In this document: positions 35,617 to 46,134 of the stretch, piece after piece
Layout: the number at the start of each line of letters is the position of its first letter
How positions within the stretch are numbered: position 1 is the first letter of the stretch
From: Paracoccaceae bacterium
Lineage (GTDB): Bacteria; Pseudomonadota; Alphaproteobacteria; Rhodobacterales; Rhodobacteraceae
NCBI GenBank assembly: GCA_902543185.1
Contig: CACBXB010000013.1
Coordinates: 1 to 59,705, forward strand
Direction: 5' to 3'
DNA: 59,705 bases
Notes under the pieces: model-generated
Databases searched by the model: none
The model's input: the letters and a program-made list of their open reading frames with translations, nothing else
What the model was told of the DNA's origin: nothing
Translations under genes and position numbers: made by a program

Positions 35617-36592
35617 TTTTGCTTGCCTGAAATCCTACCGTCTCTGGGCTTAAATCATAATGGGCTCCACAAAATTGACAATCAGCGGTGACGGTTCCTT
35701 CTGGAGTGGTCATTTTCTCAATATCTTTAGCTGAATAAATAGATAACGACTGGCGAACGCGTTCTTCGCTGCAGGTACAACCAAATTCTACGCTTTGCGG
35801 TTCAAAAGCTCTTGGAACTTCTTCGTGAAATAATCTAATAAGTAAGTTTTTCGGCTCTATAAGTGGGCCCGTGAGCTCAATTTCTTCAACGGTATCCAAT
35901 AATATATTTACACGATTCCAGTCATCATTATCATTGCCGGTCAATAAATCTGATGCAACCATCAGACCGTCTTCCCCTAAACCGCCCTCACCCGATACTT
36001 CGATTGACGATTTAGGCATGTGTTGGACCATTATGCCACCTGCACGCCAGTGTTCCCTTCGATCTGCTTCTATAGATTTTCCAAAACTAAGCTTAAATCG
36101 TGTTGGAAGTTGTTCCGATTGAGCAAAATAAGCTTCAGCACAAGAAGCTAATGATCCACCAGAGAGTGGAGTAATTCCTTTATATGGCTTCATCCCTTCG
36201 CCTTGATCAATTAAGATCGCAAAATAGCCTTCACCGAGTTGCTCAAAATAGGGTGCCTTATTTAAACGTTTTTCATCAAAACTTGCATAGGCCCTTATTT
36301 TTGCAGGCTCCCCTTTTTTAGATGGTCCATAGTAATCTGTTGCAATCATTCTGACTGCACCTTTTGATTGGATTTGCAAGGATAGTTTCCATCTAAGCTT
36401 AATACTTTCGCCAATTATTGCGGTCAAAAGTGCCATCTCTGCCACCAACGCTTCAACGACACTGGGGTAGTTATGTTGCTTAAGTACGCCGTCAAGAACT
36501 CCGTCTAATCTTGCTACGCGGCCTCGTATATCAGATTTATCAAGTTGAAATGGAAGGACTGTATCATCCCAAATTCTAGCTGATGAGTTCAT
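35603..36592 (-). CDS. hslO: Redox-regulated chaperone Hsp33 (329 aa)
   Basis: Oxidative stress releases zinc from the C-terminal CTC...CQFC cluster (GCTCSEERVRQSL and DCQFCGAHYD), unfolding the linker and turning on chaperone activity. The N-terminal domain carries SGGSLASCAEAYFAQSEQLPT. Length is slightly above E. coli (292 aa). First gene of the operon with the NUDIX and CCA genes. Confidence 0.95.
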   Translation of the reverse strand: MNSSARIWDDTVLPFQLDKSDIRGRVARLDGVLDGVLKQHNYPSVVEALVAEMALLTAIIGESIKLRWKLSLQIQSKGAVRMIATDYYGPSKKGEPAKIRAYASFDEKRLNKAPYFEQLGEGYFAILIDQGEGMKPYKGITPLSGGSLASCAEAYFAQSEQLPTRFKLSFGKSIEADRREHWRAGGIMVQHMPKSSIEVSGEGGLGEDGLMVASDLLTGNDNDDWNRVNILLDTVEEIELTGPLIEPKNLLIRLFHEEVPRAFEPQSVEFGCTCSEERVRQSLSIYSAKDIEKMTTPEGTVTADCQFCGAHYDLSPETVGFQASKNGKS

Positions 36593-36674
36593 GATATGCT
36601 CTTTTTAATTTCACTAGCGACACGCATACCCTGTCTATATAGTGGCTACAAGATAACTTAAGTGAGAAATTAAT

Positions 36675-37112
36675 ATGCGGCGTTTTGGAAATGTTCCTGA
36701 TTTAGAAAAGAAATATGTAAGAAGACCAGGCGTTTACGCAATTTTAACTCGAGGTGATCAGATTTTATTAACCTACCAAGAAGAACCAGATTTTGAATTT
36801 CAATTACCTGGTGGTGGGATAGATCAGGGAGAAAACTCTATTCAAGCTCTGCATCGTGAGGTTTTAGAAGAAACAGGGTGGCTAATCTCAAGACCTAGGT
36901 TTTTGGGTGTATACAAGCGCTTTGTTTACATGCCTGAATATAAAATGTACGCCGAGAAAGTATGCAAAATCTACCATGCTATTCCTTCGCTTAAGACAAG
37001 TAAAATATTAGAAAAAGGCCATTCAGCTCACATTATGGATGCGCATTTGGCACTTCGCTTATTGCATGGTGGTGATTTACATTTTTTAGAAAATCATCTT
37101 CAGAAAATTTAA
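36675..37112 (+). CDS. NUDIX hydrolase (145 aa)
   Basis: A small single-domain NUDIX protein: RPGVYAIL, LPGGGIDQGE and the box core ALHREVLEETGW. The substrate is not predictable. It begins 82 bases from hslO on the opposite strand and converges by 4 bases with the SDR gene. Confidence 0.85.
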   Translation: MRRFGNVPDLEKKYVRRPGVYAILTRGDQILLTYQEEPDFEFQLPGGGIDQGENSIQALHREVLEETGWLISRPRFLGVYKRFVYMPEYKMYAEKVCKIYHAIPSLKTSKILEKGHSAHIMDAHLALRLLHGGDLHFLENHLQKI

Positions 37113-37921
37113 ACTAGATGAAGTATGTCCAGAGGTTTTGCTGAGCCTCGCTTTGCAATAGACTTCTTTTTTAATGCGCGCATGCCATCAATCCAGCGAT
37201 CGTAATCTGACACTTTATTTTTCAAATACTTTCGGATTTTTGAATGAGGTAAGATTAAAAATTCTTCACGGCACATAGCTTCATAAACTTTTTCAGCAAC
37301 TACTGTGGGCGATAATAATCCCTCGATAGTTTCAGCATCTGAAGGATCACTAAATCCCAATAAATTACTGGCAACGTACTGTGGACATATAACGGAAGAT
37401 CTTATGCCGTCATCGCCATGCGATATTGCTATTCCTTCTGAAAAACTTATTGCAGCTGCTTTACTGGCGCTATACGGGGCATCACCTATTTGATAAAGGA
37501 GGCCAGCGGCCGAAGCCGTATTTACGAGATAACCGTTTTTACGGTTCAACATCCCCGGTAACAATCTTCTAGCAGCATAGACGTGTGCCATTACATGTAA
37601 ATTCCAGCTTAACTCCCAAGTTTTGTTTGGAGCGGATGCGACGTGATCTGGGTCAACAAAAATCGTTCCTGCGTTTGAAATGAAACAATTAACTCCACCA
37701 AGCTTATCCTCGGCAAAAGTTATAAAGTTATTGAGTTCTTCTTCTTGAGTTACATCACATACATATCCGAAGCCACCAAATTTTTCTGCTATATTAGGAG
37801 TGTCTTTATGTTTGTCCGCAATTACAACATTAGCGCCTATAGTGGAAAATTTTTTAGATAAGGCAAGGCCTATACCTTGGGCTCCACCGGTAATCAAAAT
37901 TGTTTGGTTTTTGAAGTTCAT
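37109..37921 (-). CDS. Short-chain dehydrogenase (270 aa)
   Basis: Classical SDR: cofactor loop TGGAQGIG near the N-terminus, catalytic Tyr and Lys in APYSASKAA, and a C-terminal extension of about 50 residues. The start ATG at 37921 overlaps the ilvA stop (TGATG). Its substrate is unknown; the downstream position after ilvA suggests co-expression only. Confidence 0.88.
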   Translation of the reverse strand: MNFKNQTILITGGAQGIGLALSKKFSTIGANVVIADKHKDTPNIAEKFGGFGYVCDVTQEEELNNFITFAEDKLGGVNCFISNAGTIFVDPDHVASAPNKTWELSWNLHVMAHVYAARRLLPGMLNRKNGYLVNTASAAGLLYQIGDAPYSASKAAAISFSEGIAISHGDDGIRSSVICPQYVASNLLGFSDPSDAETIEGLLSPTVVAEKVYEAMCREEFLILPHSKIRKYLKNKVSDYDRWIDGMRALKKKSIAKRGSAKPLDILHLV

Positions 37922-39162
37922 CAAATTACGAATTGAGCTAGCGTTTCATCATTTGTAATATCTGAAAACGTTATGCCTGCGTTTGACAGTTTTTCAAAAA
38001 AATCATCAAAATGATTGGGATCTTTAGTTTCTATTCCGATCAGGATCGATCCAAAATTACGGGCAGATTTTTTCAAATACTCAAACCTCGTAATATCATC
38101 ATCTGGGCCCAAAAAATTAAGAAATTCTTTTAGAGCACCGGGGCGTTGAGGCATTCTAAGAATTAAATATTTTTTAACTCCTTTGAAACGCTGTGACCTT
38201 TCTTTCACCTCTGGCAAACGCTCAAAATCAAAATTTCCACCCGTGGTAATACAAACCACAGATCTACCGCTTATTGATTGTCCTAAATCCTGCAAAGCGT
38301 CTATAGACAGAGCCCCGGCTGGCTCAAGAACAATTCCTTCGACATTGAGCATTTCTAACATTGTAATACAAACTCTATCTTCTGGCGCTCTTAAAACATT
38401 AGCTAAACCAATTGACTTCAGTGTTTCGAAAGGCTTGTTGCCAATTTGGCCAACAGCAGCACCATCTGCAAATGTGTCAACTTTATCTAGAGGCACAGGT
38501 CTACCAGCAATTAATGCAGCCCACAGGGATGCGCCTCCCAAAGGCTCAATCAAAGAATATTGTGCGCTGTTTTTAAAATATTTTAAGACTCCAGCTGAAA
38601 GTCCTCCGCCTCCTACAGGCATAACAATATGATCAGGACAAAAACCGAGTTGTGCTTCTATTTCGACAGCAACTGATGCTTGACCTTCAATAACATCAGC
38701 GTCATCAAAAGGTGATAAAAAATGTCCATTGTTTTTTTTGCAAAAACGTTGTGCAGCCTTTAGACAGTCGTCGAAGTAATCCCCAACTAATTCAATTTGA
38801 ATGGCATCGCCTCCAAAAACCTCAGTTTTTTGAATTTTTTGCTTTGGAGTAGTGACAGGCATAAAAATTGTACCCTTAACGCCAAAGTGCTTACACATGT
38901 ACGCAACACCTTGAGCATGATTTCCAGCGCTTGCTGCAACAAAAAGCTTATTTTTATATTGCTTGCGCATTGCATTGAACGCGCCCCGTAACTTGTAGGA
39001 GCGAACAGGGCTTAAATCTTCGCGTTTTAACCAGATATCTGCACCATAAATTGCAGAAAGGTGCTCATTTTTTTGAAGTGGTGTTCTTTCAAAGACTCCA
39101 CGCATTTTCTTTTCGGCTTCTTTTGCCGCTTCGTTGAAGTGTTCCATAGCATAGCTTTGCAT
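37921..39162 (-). CDS. ilvA: Threonine dehydratase with ACT-like domain (about 413 aa)
   Basis: PLP enzyme that converts threonine to 2-oxobutanoate, first step of isoleucine synthesis. The PLP-Lys motif is SPVRSYKLRGAFNAM; the glycine loop is PVGGGGLSAG; the C-terminal 85 residues are a single ACT-like domain (LILRMPQRPGALKEFL), as in the shorter IlvA form regulated by isoleucine or valine. ATG codons at 39162 and 39147 are both plausible starts; none has a good ribosome site. Confidence 0.9.
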   Translation of the reverse strand: MQSYAMEHFNEAAKEAEKKMRGVFERTPLQKNEHLSAIYGADIWLKREDLSPVRSYKLRGAFNAMRKQYKNKLFVAASAGNHAQGVAYMCKHFGVKGTIFMPVTTPKQKIQKTEVFGGDAIQIELVGDYFDDCLKAAQRFCKKNNGHFLSPFDDADVIEGQASVAVEIEAQLGFCPDHIVMPVGGGGLSAGVLKYFKNSAQYSLIEPLGGASLWAALIAGRPVPLDKVDTFADGAAVGQIGNKPFETLKSIGLANVLRAPEDRVCITMLEMLNVEGIVLEPAGALSIDALQDLGQSISGRSVVCITTGGNFDFERLPEVKERSQRFKGVKKYLILRMPQRPGALKEFLNFLGPDDDITRFEYLKKSARNFGSILIGIETKDPNHFDDFFEKLSNAGITFSDITNDETLAQFVI

Positions 39163-39299
39163 TAAGTTTGAACATCTTACAAGCACTCAAAAGATTTAAA
39201 TACCTGCGTCTTTTCGCATATAATATGAAAATATGTTAGCTTGCCCATCAAGTTAAAAAACGTTATCGCGCTGAACTTAGAAAAGTAGAGGATTGTTTA

Positions 39300-40529
39300 A
39301 TGTCCAAACCGAAAAAAGTTGTTTTAGCCTATTCCGGCGGTCTAGATACATCTATTATCCTGAAATGGCTTCAAAGTGAGTATGGCTGTGAGGTTGTAAC
39401 TTTCACAGCTGATCTTGGTCAGGGTGAAGAGCTAGAACCAGCTAGAAAAAAAGCTGAATTGCTTGGTATCGAGCCTAAAAATATTTTTATTGAGGACGTT
39501 CGTGAAGAGTTTGTACAAGATTTTGTTTTTCCGATGTTTCGAGCTAATGCAGTTTATGAAGGACAATATCTTTTAGGAACGTCAATTGCGAGGCCATTAA
39601 TATCCAAGAGGCTGGTTGAAATTGCTGCAGAAACCGGTGCTGACGCTGTTGCACATGGAGCAACTGGAAAGGGTAACGATCAAGTTAGATTTGAGCTGTC
39701 GGCCTATGCTTTAGATCCAAACATCAAAGTTATAGCCCCTTGGAGAGAATGGGATTTGGTTAGCCGAACTAAGTTGCTCGCCTTTGCAGAGGAACATCAA
39801 ATACCAATAGCAAAAGATAAGAAAGGTGAAGCTCCTTTTTCAGTTGATGCAAATTTGCTTCATACATCTTCGGAAGGAAAGGTTTTGGAGGACCCTGCTA
39901 AAATTGCTCCAGAATATGTTTTTCAGCGTACAGTTAATCCAGAAGATGCACCGGACAAACCCGAGATAATTGAAGTCGAATTTGATAAGGGCGACCCGGT
40001 GGCAATAAATGGAAATAAAATGTCGCCAGCTACAATCTTAACTTCTTTGAATGAGTATGGATACAAACATGGGATCGGGAGGTTGGATTTTGTAGAGAAC
40101 CGGTTTGTTGGCATGAAATCGCGCGGTATATATGAAACCCCAGGTGGTGAGATTTTGTTAGAGGCACACCGTGGAATTGAACAAATAACTCTTGATAGTG
40201 GCGCGGGGCATCTAAAGGATAGCCTAATGCCCAAGTATTCTGAATTGATATATAATGGGTTCTGGTATTCACCAGAGCGTAAAATGCTTCAGGCTGCAAT
40301 AGATCTTTCACAAGAATTTGTGTCGGGAACAGTAAGATTAAAACTTTTCAAGGGCTCTGTTCGTACGATTGGAAGGTGGTCACAAAACTCTTTATATTCT
40401 GAGGCTCATGTTACTTTTGAGGATGATGCTGGAGCTTATGATCAAAAAGACGCCGAGGGTTTCATCCAGTTGAATGCTCTTCGGCTGAAGTTACTCTCGG
40501 CTCGAAATACGCGTTGCAATGAAGGGTAA
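39300..40529 (+). CDS. argG: Argininosuccinate synthase (409 aa)
   Basis: ATP-dependent ligase joining citrulline and aspartate in arginine synthesis. The PP-loop motif AYSGGLDTS lies at residues 9-17. [15 protein letters not shown] and the ATP/citrulline region [10 protein letters not shown] are canonical. ATG follows a weak AGAGGA site. No other arg gene is adjacent. Confidence 0.97.
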   Translation: MSKPKKVVLAYSGGLDTSIILKWLQSEYGCEVVTFTADLGQGEELEPARKKAELLGIEPKNIFIEDVREEFVQDFVFPMFRANAVYEGQYLLGTSIARPLISKRLVEIAAETGADAVAHGATGKGNDQVRFELSAYALDPNIKVIAPWREWDLVSRTKLLAFAEEHQIPIAKDKKGEAPFSVDANLLHTSSEGKVLEDPAKIAPEYVFQRTVNPEDAPDKPEIIEVEFDKGDPVAINGNKMSPATILTSLNEYGYKHGIGRLDFVENRFVGMKSRGIYETPGGEILLEAHRGIEQITLDSGAGHLKDSLMPKYSELIYNGFWYSPERKMLQAAIDLSQEFVSGTVRLKLFKGSVRTIGRWSQNSLYSEAHVTFEDDAGAYDQKDAEGFIQLNALRLKLLSARNTRCNEG

Positions 40530-40538
40530 AATTTAAAT

Positions 40539-41729
40539 TTATCCGTTTAGGTCTACAGGTACTGAAGTTCTCTTTGATTTGCGTTCTTTTTCTGTAGCAG
40601 ATTTGAGTTGACCACAAGCAGCCATAATATCCTCGCCCCTTGGCGTTCGTATCGGACTGGCATAACCAGCTCGGTAAATTATTTCTGCAAACGATTCTAT
40701 TTGCTTCCAATCTGACCTTTCAAATGGTGATCCTGGCCATTCATTAAAGGGTATCAAGTTTATTTTGGCAGGAATTCCTTTAATTAATTTCACCAAGCGG
40801 CGAGCGTCTTCATCAGAGTCGTTTATGTTTTTTAGCATTACATACTCGAATGTTATCCTTTCTGAATTTGAAACTTTTGGATAGTTTTTAAGAGTTTCCA
40901 ACAAATTGGAAATATTCCATTTTTTATTTATTGGAACCAGTTTATCGCGGATTTCATCAGTGGTGGCGTGAAAAGAAATAGCTAATTGGCAACCAATCTC
41001 TTCAGCTGTTTTTGCAATTTCTGGAACAACACCAGATGTTGAAAGCGTAATTCTTCTTCTTGATAAAGCAATTCCCTCAGGGTCCATCGCTATTTTCATA
41101 GCATCACGAACATTATCAAAATTGTATAAGGGTTCTCCCATACCCATTAAAACAACATTAGATAGAAGCCTAGGTTCAGTTTTAGGTATTCCTTGAGTTG
41201 GCCATTCACCCAAGTCATCTCGCGCAACTAAAATTTGCCCTACAATTTCACTGGAAGTTAAATTTCTAACTAGTCTTTGCGTGCCTGTATGGCAAAAAGA
41301 GCAGGTTAAAGTGCACCCCACCTGAGAACTTATGCAAAGTGTACCTCTGTTTTCTTCTGGAATGTAAACGGTTTCTACTTCATGCTCACCGTCTATTCGC
41401 AACAAATACTTGCGCGTGCCGTCTTGGGAAATATTTTTTGAGATTATTTGGGGAACTGAAATCACAAAGTTTTCTTGAAGAGCCATTCTATAGGGTTTGG
41501 CCAAGTTAGTCATGTTGCTGAAGTCACGTTCACCTTTCTCATATATCCACTGCCATATCTGTCCAACACGCATATTTGCTTGTTTTTCTGGCGTGCCACT
41601 TTCGATAAGAGCTTTCCGTAAAGACGATCTGGTAAGGCCAACGATATTTAAAGGTCCCTCAGGCGCCTTCCTTGGAACTGTTACAAAATTATGTGTTAAT
41701 ATTTTTGATGTTTGAGTTTCTTCAGTCAA
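40539..41729 (-). CDS. rlmN: 23S rRNA / tRNA adenine-C2 methyltransferase (396 aa)
   Basis: Radical SAM enzyme that methylates A2503 of 23S rRNA and tRNA position 37. The Cx3Cx2C cluster motif is [20 protein letters not shown] and the C-terminal reactive Cys in MAACGQLKS, used as a methyl shuttle, are present. Full length; it converges on argG with 9 bases between. Confidence 0.97.
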   Translation of the reverse strand: MTEETQTSKILTHNFVTVPRKAPEGPLNIVGLTRSSLRKALIESGTPEKQANMRVGQIWQWIYEKGERDFSNMTNLAKPYRMALQENFVISVPQIISKNISQDGTRKYLLRIDGEHEVETVYIPEENRGTLCISSQVGCTLTCSFCHTGTQRLVRNLTSSEIVGQILVARDDLGEWPTQGIPKTEPRLLSNVVLMGMGEPLYNFDNVRDAMKIAMDPEGIALSRRRITLSTSGVVPEIAKTAEEIGCQLAISFHATTDEIRDKLVPINKKWNISNLLETLKNYPKVSNSERITFEYVMLKNINDSDEDARRLVKLIKGIPAKINLIPFNEWPGSPFERSDWKQIESFAEIIYRAGYASPIRTPRGEDIMAACGQLKSATEKERKSKRTSVPVDLNG

Positions 41730-41796
41730 AATAGTTCCAAGTCAAATTTTATATTCGCCAGTTAATAGTTGGCTTACTAACTCGATATCATGGGGC

Positions 41797-42336
41797 CTAC
41801 TTACATCGTTTTTCGGCATCTTCAAGAGCTGCCGTAAAGCCTAATAAAGAAAAAGTATCTTGCGTTTTGGTGCCCCGGGACGACTTCGCTGTCAAAATAG
41901 CTTTGGCGCCCTTTTTCATGGCTTTGATAATTTCAACGTCGTCCTCATCAGAGCGCGCCCATGCCCATTCCCCTTCAGTAAAAAGGGCAAAATTTGTCCC
42001 ATCTACATTCAACGCTACATTTGAACCATCGGCAAAGGGATATCCACCGGTAAATGATAATTGACCATTAACTTTACTTTCTGGCCTAAAATTAACGAAA
42101 AGAAGAATATCGCCTCTTTTCACACTTACAATTCGCCCATCCCGTGTATTGATTGTTTCTTTAGGTTTAGACACGCTCCAACATTCTTTTGGGTTATCTT
42201 CCACAAAAATGGCCCAGTCTGTTTTATCTGCAACTTTGTTACTACTGGTTTCTTGCGAGATAGCTGGTGTTGAAAGGGTTATACAAACAAAAGTGATAAT
42301 TGTTTTAACTGATGTTAAAAGTTTTAGTAATTTCAT
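41797..42336 (-). CDS. Invasion-associated locus B family protein (179 aa)
   Basis: A secreted protein with signal peptide through STPAISQ and a globular IalB-type domain (DWAIFVEDNPKECWSV, SFTGGYPFADGSNVALNVDG). ATG at 42336 follows GGAG by 9 bases. IalB family members are widespread in free-living alphaproteobacteria; the invasion role known for Bartonella does not apply here. Function unknown. Confidence 0.88.
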   Translation of the reverse strand: MKLLKLLTSVKTIITFVCITLSTPAISQETSSNKVADKTDWAIFVEDNPKECWSVSKPKETINTRDGRIVSVKRGDILLFVNFRPESKVNGQLSFTGGYPFADGSNVALNVDGTNFALFTEGEWAWARSDEDDVEIIKAMKKGAKAILTAKSSRGTKTQDTFSLLGFTAALEDAEKRCK

Positions 42337-42500
42337 AAACAACTGCTCCTTTATCATTCCAACCAACACAAATGTAGATTTTTTCTTTATTTAGTCATGC
42401 ACGTTCAAATAATATAGTACGTTGACAGGACTCTAGCCTAAAATATGCTTCAGTTTAAACCCCTGAGAAAGTTAATTTAGAAATAAAAGGTATAAAATTT

Positions 42501-43496
42501 ATGAAATCACAAATTATGTGCGAAATATGGCGAGGTTCATATTTAGAGTCTGTACATACTGGTATGGCTGTTATTTGCGATAAAGACGGTGAAATAAGCC
42601 ATCAATGGGGTGATCCAAATGCATTAATTCTACCGCGAAGCTCTGCAAAAATGATACAGGCTATTCCGCTTATTATATCAGGAGCTGAGAAAAAATTTTC
42701 CATTGGGGAAGATTTGCTAGCTCTCGCCTGTGCTTCGCATAATGCAGCGGAAATTCACTTATCAAGGGTACTAGGTTGGCTTTCTCATCTTGGTTTTAGT
42801 GAAACTGATCTAAGGTGTGGTCCTCAGCCATCAAAAGATCCGTATGTTAAAAAACAGATGCTTGAAAAAGGGCAGTCACCTTGTCAAATTCACAATAATT
42901 GTTCTGGGAAACACGCTGGTTTTCTTTCCGTTTCGCGCCATTTAAACGCTGGTCCAGAATATACAGATCCTGACCATCCCGTACAACTTATGGTAATGGA
43001 CGTATTCCAGGAATTAACACAAAATAAAGTTGATGGAATTACGATAGATGGGTGCTCGGCTCCCAACCCTGCCATCCCTTTATATTCTCTTGCCAAGGCT
43101 ATGTCTTGGTTTGCAACAGCGCATAACCGGGATGATCAGCTAAGCAAAGCGGCACTTAAGTTAAGAAATGCAATGGTAAATTACCCAGAATTGGTGGCTG
43201 GCGAGCTGCGTGCTTGTACAAATTTAATGAAGGCCTGCGAAAAGAAAGCAATTTTAAAAACTGGAGCAGAAGGTGTCTTCGTAGCAATCTTACCTGAGTT
43301 AGAAAAAGGAATCGCGCTAAAAATATTTGATGGTGGAACCAGAGCTTCAGAATGTGCAATCGCTTCACTGCTTATACAATTAGGTGTTCTGAACCCTAAT
43401 CATCCTACAGCATTAGCATATACGCATGCGCCGATATTAAATTGGCAAAAGATCCAGACCGGGATAATGAAAGCAAGCAATTCGTTCAAAATATGA
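42501..43496 (+). CDS. Thermolabile-type L-asparaginase family protein (331 aa)
   Basis: This belongs to the Rhizobium etli AnsA-like asparaginase II family, unrelated to the E. coli enzymes. PRSSAKMIQAIPLI, CASHNAAEIH, NNCSGKHAGFL and DGCSAPNPAIPL match, including the conserved Ser-Gly-Lys-His. It hydrolyses asparagine to aspartate and ammonia. Its TGA overlaps the ATG of the next gene. Confidence 0.88.
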   Translation: MKSQIMCEIWRGSYLESVHTGMAVICDKDGEISHQWGDPNALILPRSSAKMIQAIPLIISGAEKKFSIGEDLLALACASHNAAEIHLSRVLGWLSHLGFSETDLRCGPQPSKDPYVKKQMLEKGQSPCQIHNNCSGKHAGFLSVSRHLNAGPEYTDPDHPVQLMVMDVFQELTQNKVDGITIDGCSAPNPAIPLYSLAKAMSWFATAHNRDDQLSKAALKLRNAMVNYPELVAGELRACTNLMKACEKKAILKTGAEGVFVAILPELEKGIALKIFDGGTRASECAIASLLIQLGVLNPNHPTALAYTHAPILNWQKIQTGIMKASNSFKI

Positions 43497-44035
43497 TTAT
43501 TTTATTTAATAAGCCGTTTAATGTTCTTTCTCAATTTACTGACAAGTCAAATTCTTCAGAAGAAAGAAAAACACTTGCCCACTTCATAAATATTAAACAG
43601 GTTTATTCGGCAGGAAGATTAGATTTAGACAGTGAGGGTTTAGTAATTTTAACCGACGACGGCAGACTGCAGTCAAAGATCTCTTCTCCTAAATTTGAAA
43701 TTGAAAAAACTTACTTGGTTCAGGTTGAGGGAATACCGAGAGAAAAGGATTTGCACGCTCTCAGAAAAGGACTTGAATTGAAAGATGGACTTACAAAACC
43801 TGCGAAAGTTCGAACAATAGAAGAGCCAAAGTGGCTTTGGGAAAGAAACCCGCCCATTAGGGTGCGTAAGTCTATTCCTGATAGCTGGATCGAGCTTAAA
43901 ATTAGGGAGGGGAAAAACAGGCAAGTTCGGCGAATGACTGCTAATATTGGATTTCCAACGCTTCGGCTTATCCGAATATCAATTGGAGAATGGAATCTAG
44001 GTGAATTAAAGCCTGGAAACTTCAAAGTTTTATAA
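43493..44035 (+). CDS. RluE-like rRNA pseudouridine synthase (180 aa)
   Basis: RsuA-family enzyme, probably modifying 23S rRNA: the start FNKPFNVLSQF, catalytic GRLDLDSEGLV with the conserved Asp, and IREGKNRQVRRM are present. There is no N-terminal S4 domain, as in RluE. ATG at 43493 overlaps the asparaginase stop (ATGA); the longer frame to 43442 is inside that gene. Confidence 0.88.
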   Translation: MIILFNKPFNVLSQFTDKSNSSEERKTLAHFINIKQVYSAGRLDLDSEGLVILTDDGRLQSKISSPKFEIEKTYLVQVEGIPREKDLHALRKGLELKDGLTKPAKVRTIEEPKWLWERNPPIRVRKSIPDSWIELKIREGKNRQVRRMTANIGFPTLRLIRISIGEWNLGELKPGNFKVL

Positions 44036-44068
44036 AGTAGGAAATATAACTTCGGATAAAGCCCTAGG

Positions 44069-45421
44069 TTACATCGATGAAAAACCATAATCCAAAGCAT
44101 CTAAAATCTGGTCTATTTCTGCTTCCGATATCACAAGAGGTGGCGACATTAAGATATTGTTCAATCCAAGCCGAACCATAGCTCCTGCCTCATAAGTACT
44201 TTGATGAAGTTTTTTCATTTCATCCATACTCATGGCAGTTTTTTTCTTTTGATCACTTACAACTTCAATAGCTGCCATTAAACCTTGACCTCCCCTTACA
44301 TCACCTATAACATTAAATTTCTTTTTCAGGTTCAATATGCCCTCATAGAGTTGTTTGCCTCGCACTCCTGCATTGTCTTTTGTGCTAATTCTTTGAGTTT
44401 CAGAAAGGCAGGCACAAACAGCAGCTGCGCCAACTGGATGAGCGGAATAAGTGTAGCCATGAAATATGCCAGCTTCAGGACTATTAGAGTTTTCAAAAAC
44501 ATCTGCTACTTTTTCGCCCATTAAGGCTGCACCGACAGGGAAATAGCCTGATGTAATACCTTTAGCCATACTCATCATATCAGGTTTGACGTTCCAGTGC
44601 CTTGCGCCCGACCAGGACCCAGTTCTGCCAAAACCAGTTATTACTTCATCTGAGATCATCAGAATGCCGTTTCTCTCGCAAATCTCTTGCATGAGGCCCA
44701 TGAAAGAAGGGTCTGGAACTATTACGCCACCTGCTCCTTGGATAGGTTCCATAATAAAGGCAGCAATAGTATTTTTGTCCTGAAAAGCAATTTCATCTTC
44801 GAAGGTCTGGGCAATATTGAGCGCTAATTTTTGGGGATCTGTTTCGTTAAATGGATTTCGATAAGTGTATGGGCTTGGTAAATGAAAACAGCCTGGCAAT
44901 AAAGGTTCATATGCTATTCTAAACCTATTATTTCCATTTACGGATGCCCCACCAAAGTGCGTTCCGTGGTATCCTTTTTTTAGGGATATGAATTTTGTTC
45001 TTGTAGGTTCTCCCCGCAACCGGTGGTATTGCCGAGACAACCTTAGGCAGGTTTCTACTGAATCTGATCCACCTGATGTGAAAAAAACTTTCTCCATTCC
45101 ATCAGCTTTAAACATTTCTTTGACCATATAAGAGGCTTCAATAGCAGCTGGATTAGTTGTTCCTGCAAAGCCAGAATAATAAGGTAAATGATTAAGTTGC
45201 TCTGATATGGCGTTTTTAACTGCTTCATTTGAGTAACCTAGATTTACACACCAAAGCCCTCCAACGGCATCAACTGTAGTATGCCCGTCCATATCGCTAA
45301 TCTGCGATCCATTGGCGTTTGTAATAACTTTAGGAGGGTTATTAATCGAGTCGCCTGGCGCTCCCATTGGATGCCATAAATGTTTTGCATTATTTTCGAT
45401 GATAAAATTGTTGTCTCGCAT
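44069..45421 (-). CDS. Class III omega-aminotransferase (450 aa)
   Basis: PLP enzyme moving amino groups to pyruvate or 2-oxoglutarate from beta-alanine, taurine, GABA or diamines. MEPIQGAGGVIVP, DEVITGFGRTGSWSG and PLP-Lys AKGITSGYFPVGAAL are canonical. ATG at 45421 follows GGGGG; the frame to 45439 is not excluded. Proximity to the DHPS operon makes a taurine:pyruvate role tempting but unproven. Confidence 0.87.
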   Translation of the reverse strand: MRDNNFIIENNAKHLWHPMGAPGDSINNPPKVITNANGSQISDMDGHTTVDAVGGLWCVNLGYSNEAVKNAISEQLNHLPYYSGFAGTTNPAAIEASYMVKEMFKADGMEKVFFTSGGSDSVETCLRLSRQYHRLRGEPTRTKFISLKKGYHGTHFGGASVNGNNRFRIAYEPLLPGCFHLPSPYTYRNPFNETDPQKLALNIAQTFEDEIAFQDKNTIAAFIMEPIQGAGGVIVPDPSFMGLMQEICERNGILMISDEVITGFGRTGSWSGARHWNVKPDMMSMAKGITSGYFPVGAALMGEKVADVFENSNSPEAGIFHGYTYSAHPVGAAAVCACLSETQRISTKDNAGVRGKQLYEGILNLKKKFNVIGDVRGGQGLMAAIEVVSDQKKKTAMSMDEMKKLHQSTYEAGAMVRLGLNNILMSPPLVISEAEIDQILDALDYGFSSM

Positions 45422-45539
45422 ATTGTCCCCCATACTCAAATTTAAATTTAATAATGTTTAAGTATCCTGTCGATTAAATTTTTGTGTAAATTTATCGTTT
45501 TGTGGACAATAATTACTAGTGTGTGTAAGCGACTAGTTC

Positions 45540-46016
45540 ATGAACAAAGCTAAAGCAGATCCAAATTATAAAGTCATCGCCGAAAATAGGCGTGCGCGAT
45601 TTGACTATGCCATAGACAGTGATCTTGAATGTGGCGTTGTTTTGCTTGGATCTGAGGTTAAATCTTTACGAACTGGTGGTTCAAATATTGCAGAAAGTTA
45701 TGCTCAAATCGAAAATGGCGAGCTTTGGTTGATAAATTCTTATGTAGCACCTTATGAACAGGCAAAAAACTGGGGGCACCAGGAGCGTCGAAAGAGGAAA
45801 TTACTGGCCAACAAAAAAGAGTTATCTAGGCTGTGGAACGAGACCCAACGCAAAGGAATGACGCTTGTTCCTTTGGTGATGTATTTCAATCATACTGGAC
45901 GGGTTAAGATCAAAATTGGTATCGCTAAAGGTAAAAAAATACACGATAAGCGTGCAGATGAGGCAAAACGCGATTGGGGAAGGCAAAAACAAAGGCTTCT
46001 TCGGCAATCTGAGTAA
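45540..46016 (+). CDS. smpB: tmRNA-binding protein SmpB (158 aa)
   Basis: It binds tmRNA for rescue of stalled ribosomes. [23 protein letters not shown] and the C-terminal tail [17 protein letters not shown] are the family landmarks. No tmRNA (ssrA) gene is seen in the window. Confidence 0.97.
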   Translation: MNKAKADPNYKVIAENRRARFDYAIDSDLECGVVLLGSEVKSLRTGGSNIAESYAQIENGELWLINSYVAPYEQAKNWGHQERRKRKLLANKKELSRLWNETQRKGMTLVPLVMYFNHTGRVKIKIGIAKGKKIHDKRADEAKRDWGRQKQRLLRQSE

Positions 46017-46134
46017 TGAAGATGAACTGCCGGAAATTAAAGGAGTTATTTTGTGCGAAATTTAATCCATGTTGATGCTTGCCCTAATCACTTTGAGATA
46101 GTAGTCAGCTATTCAAAGTAAGTGGAAAAATTGA

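Noticed and set aside
44069-45421. Naming the class III aminotransferase as taurine:pyruvate aminotransferase
   Set aside because: The family cannot be told apart by eye from beta-alanine or diamine enzymes, and no sulfoacetaldehyde gene is nearby.
46053-46121. A 22-residue open frame with GTG start after AGGAG
   Set aside because: It has a fair ribosome site, but it is too short and unlike any known leader; it may be chance or a relic before sseA.
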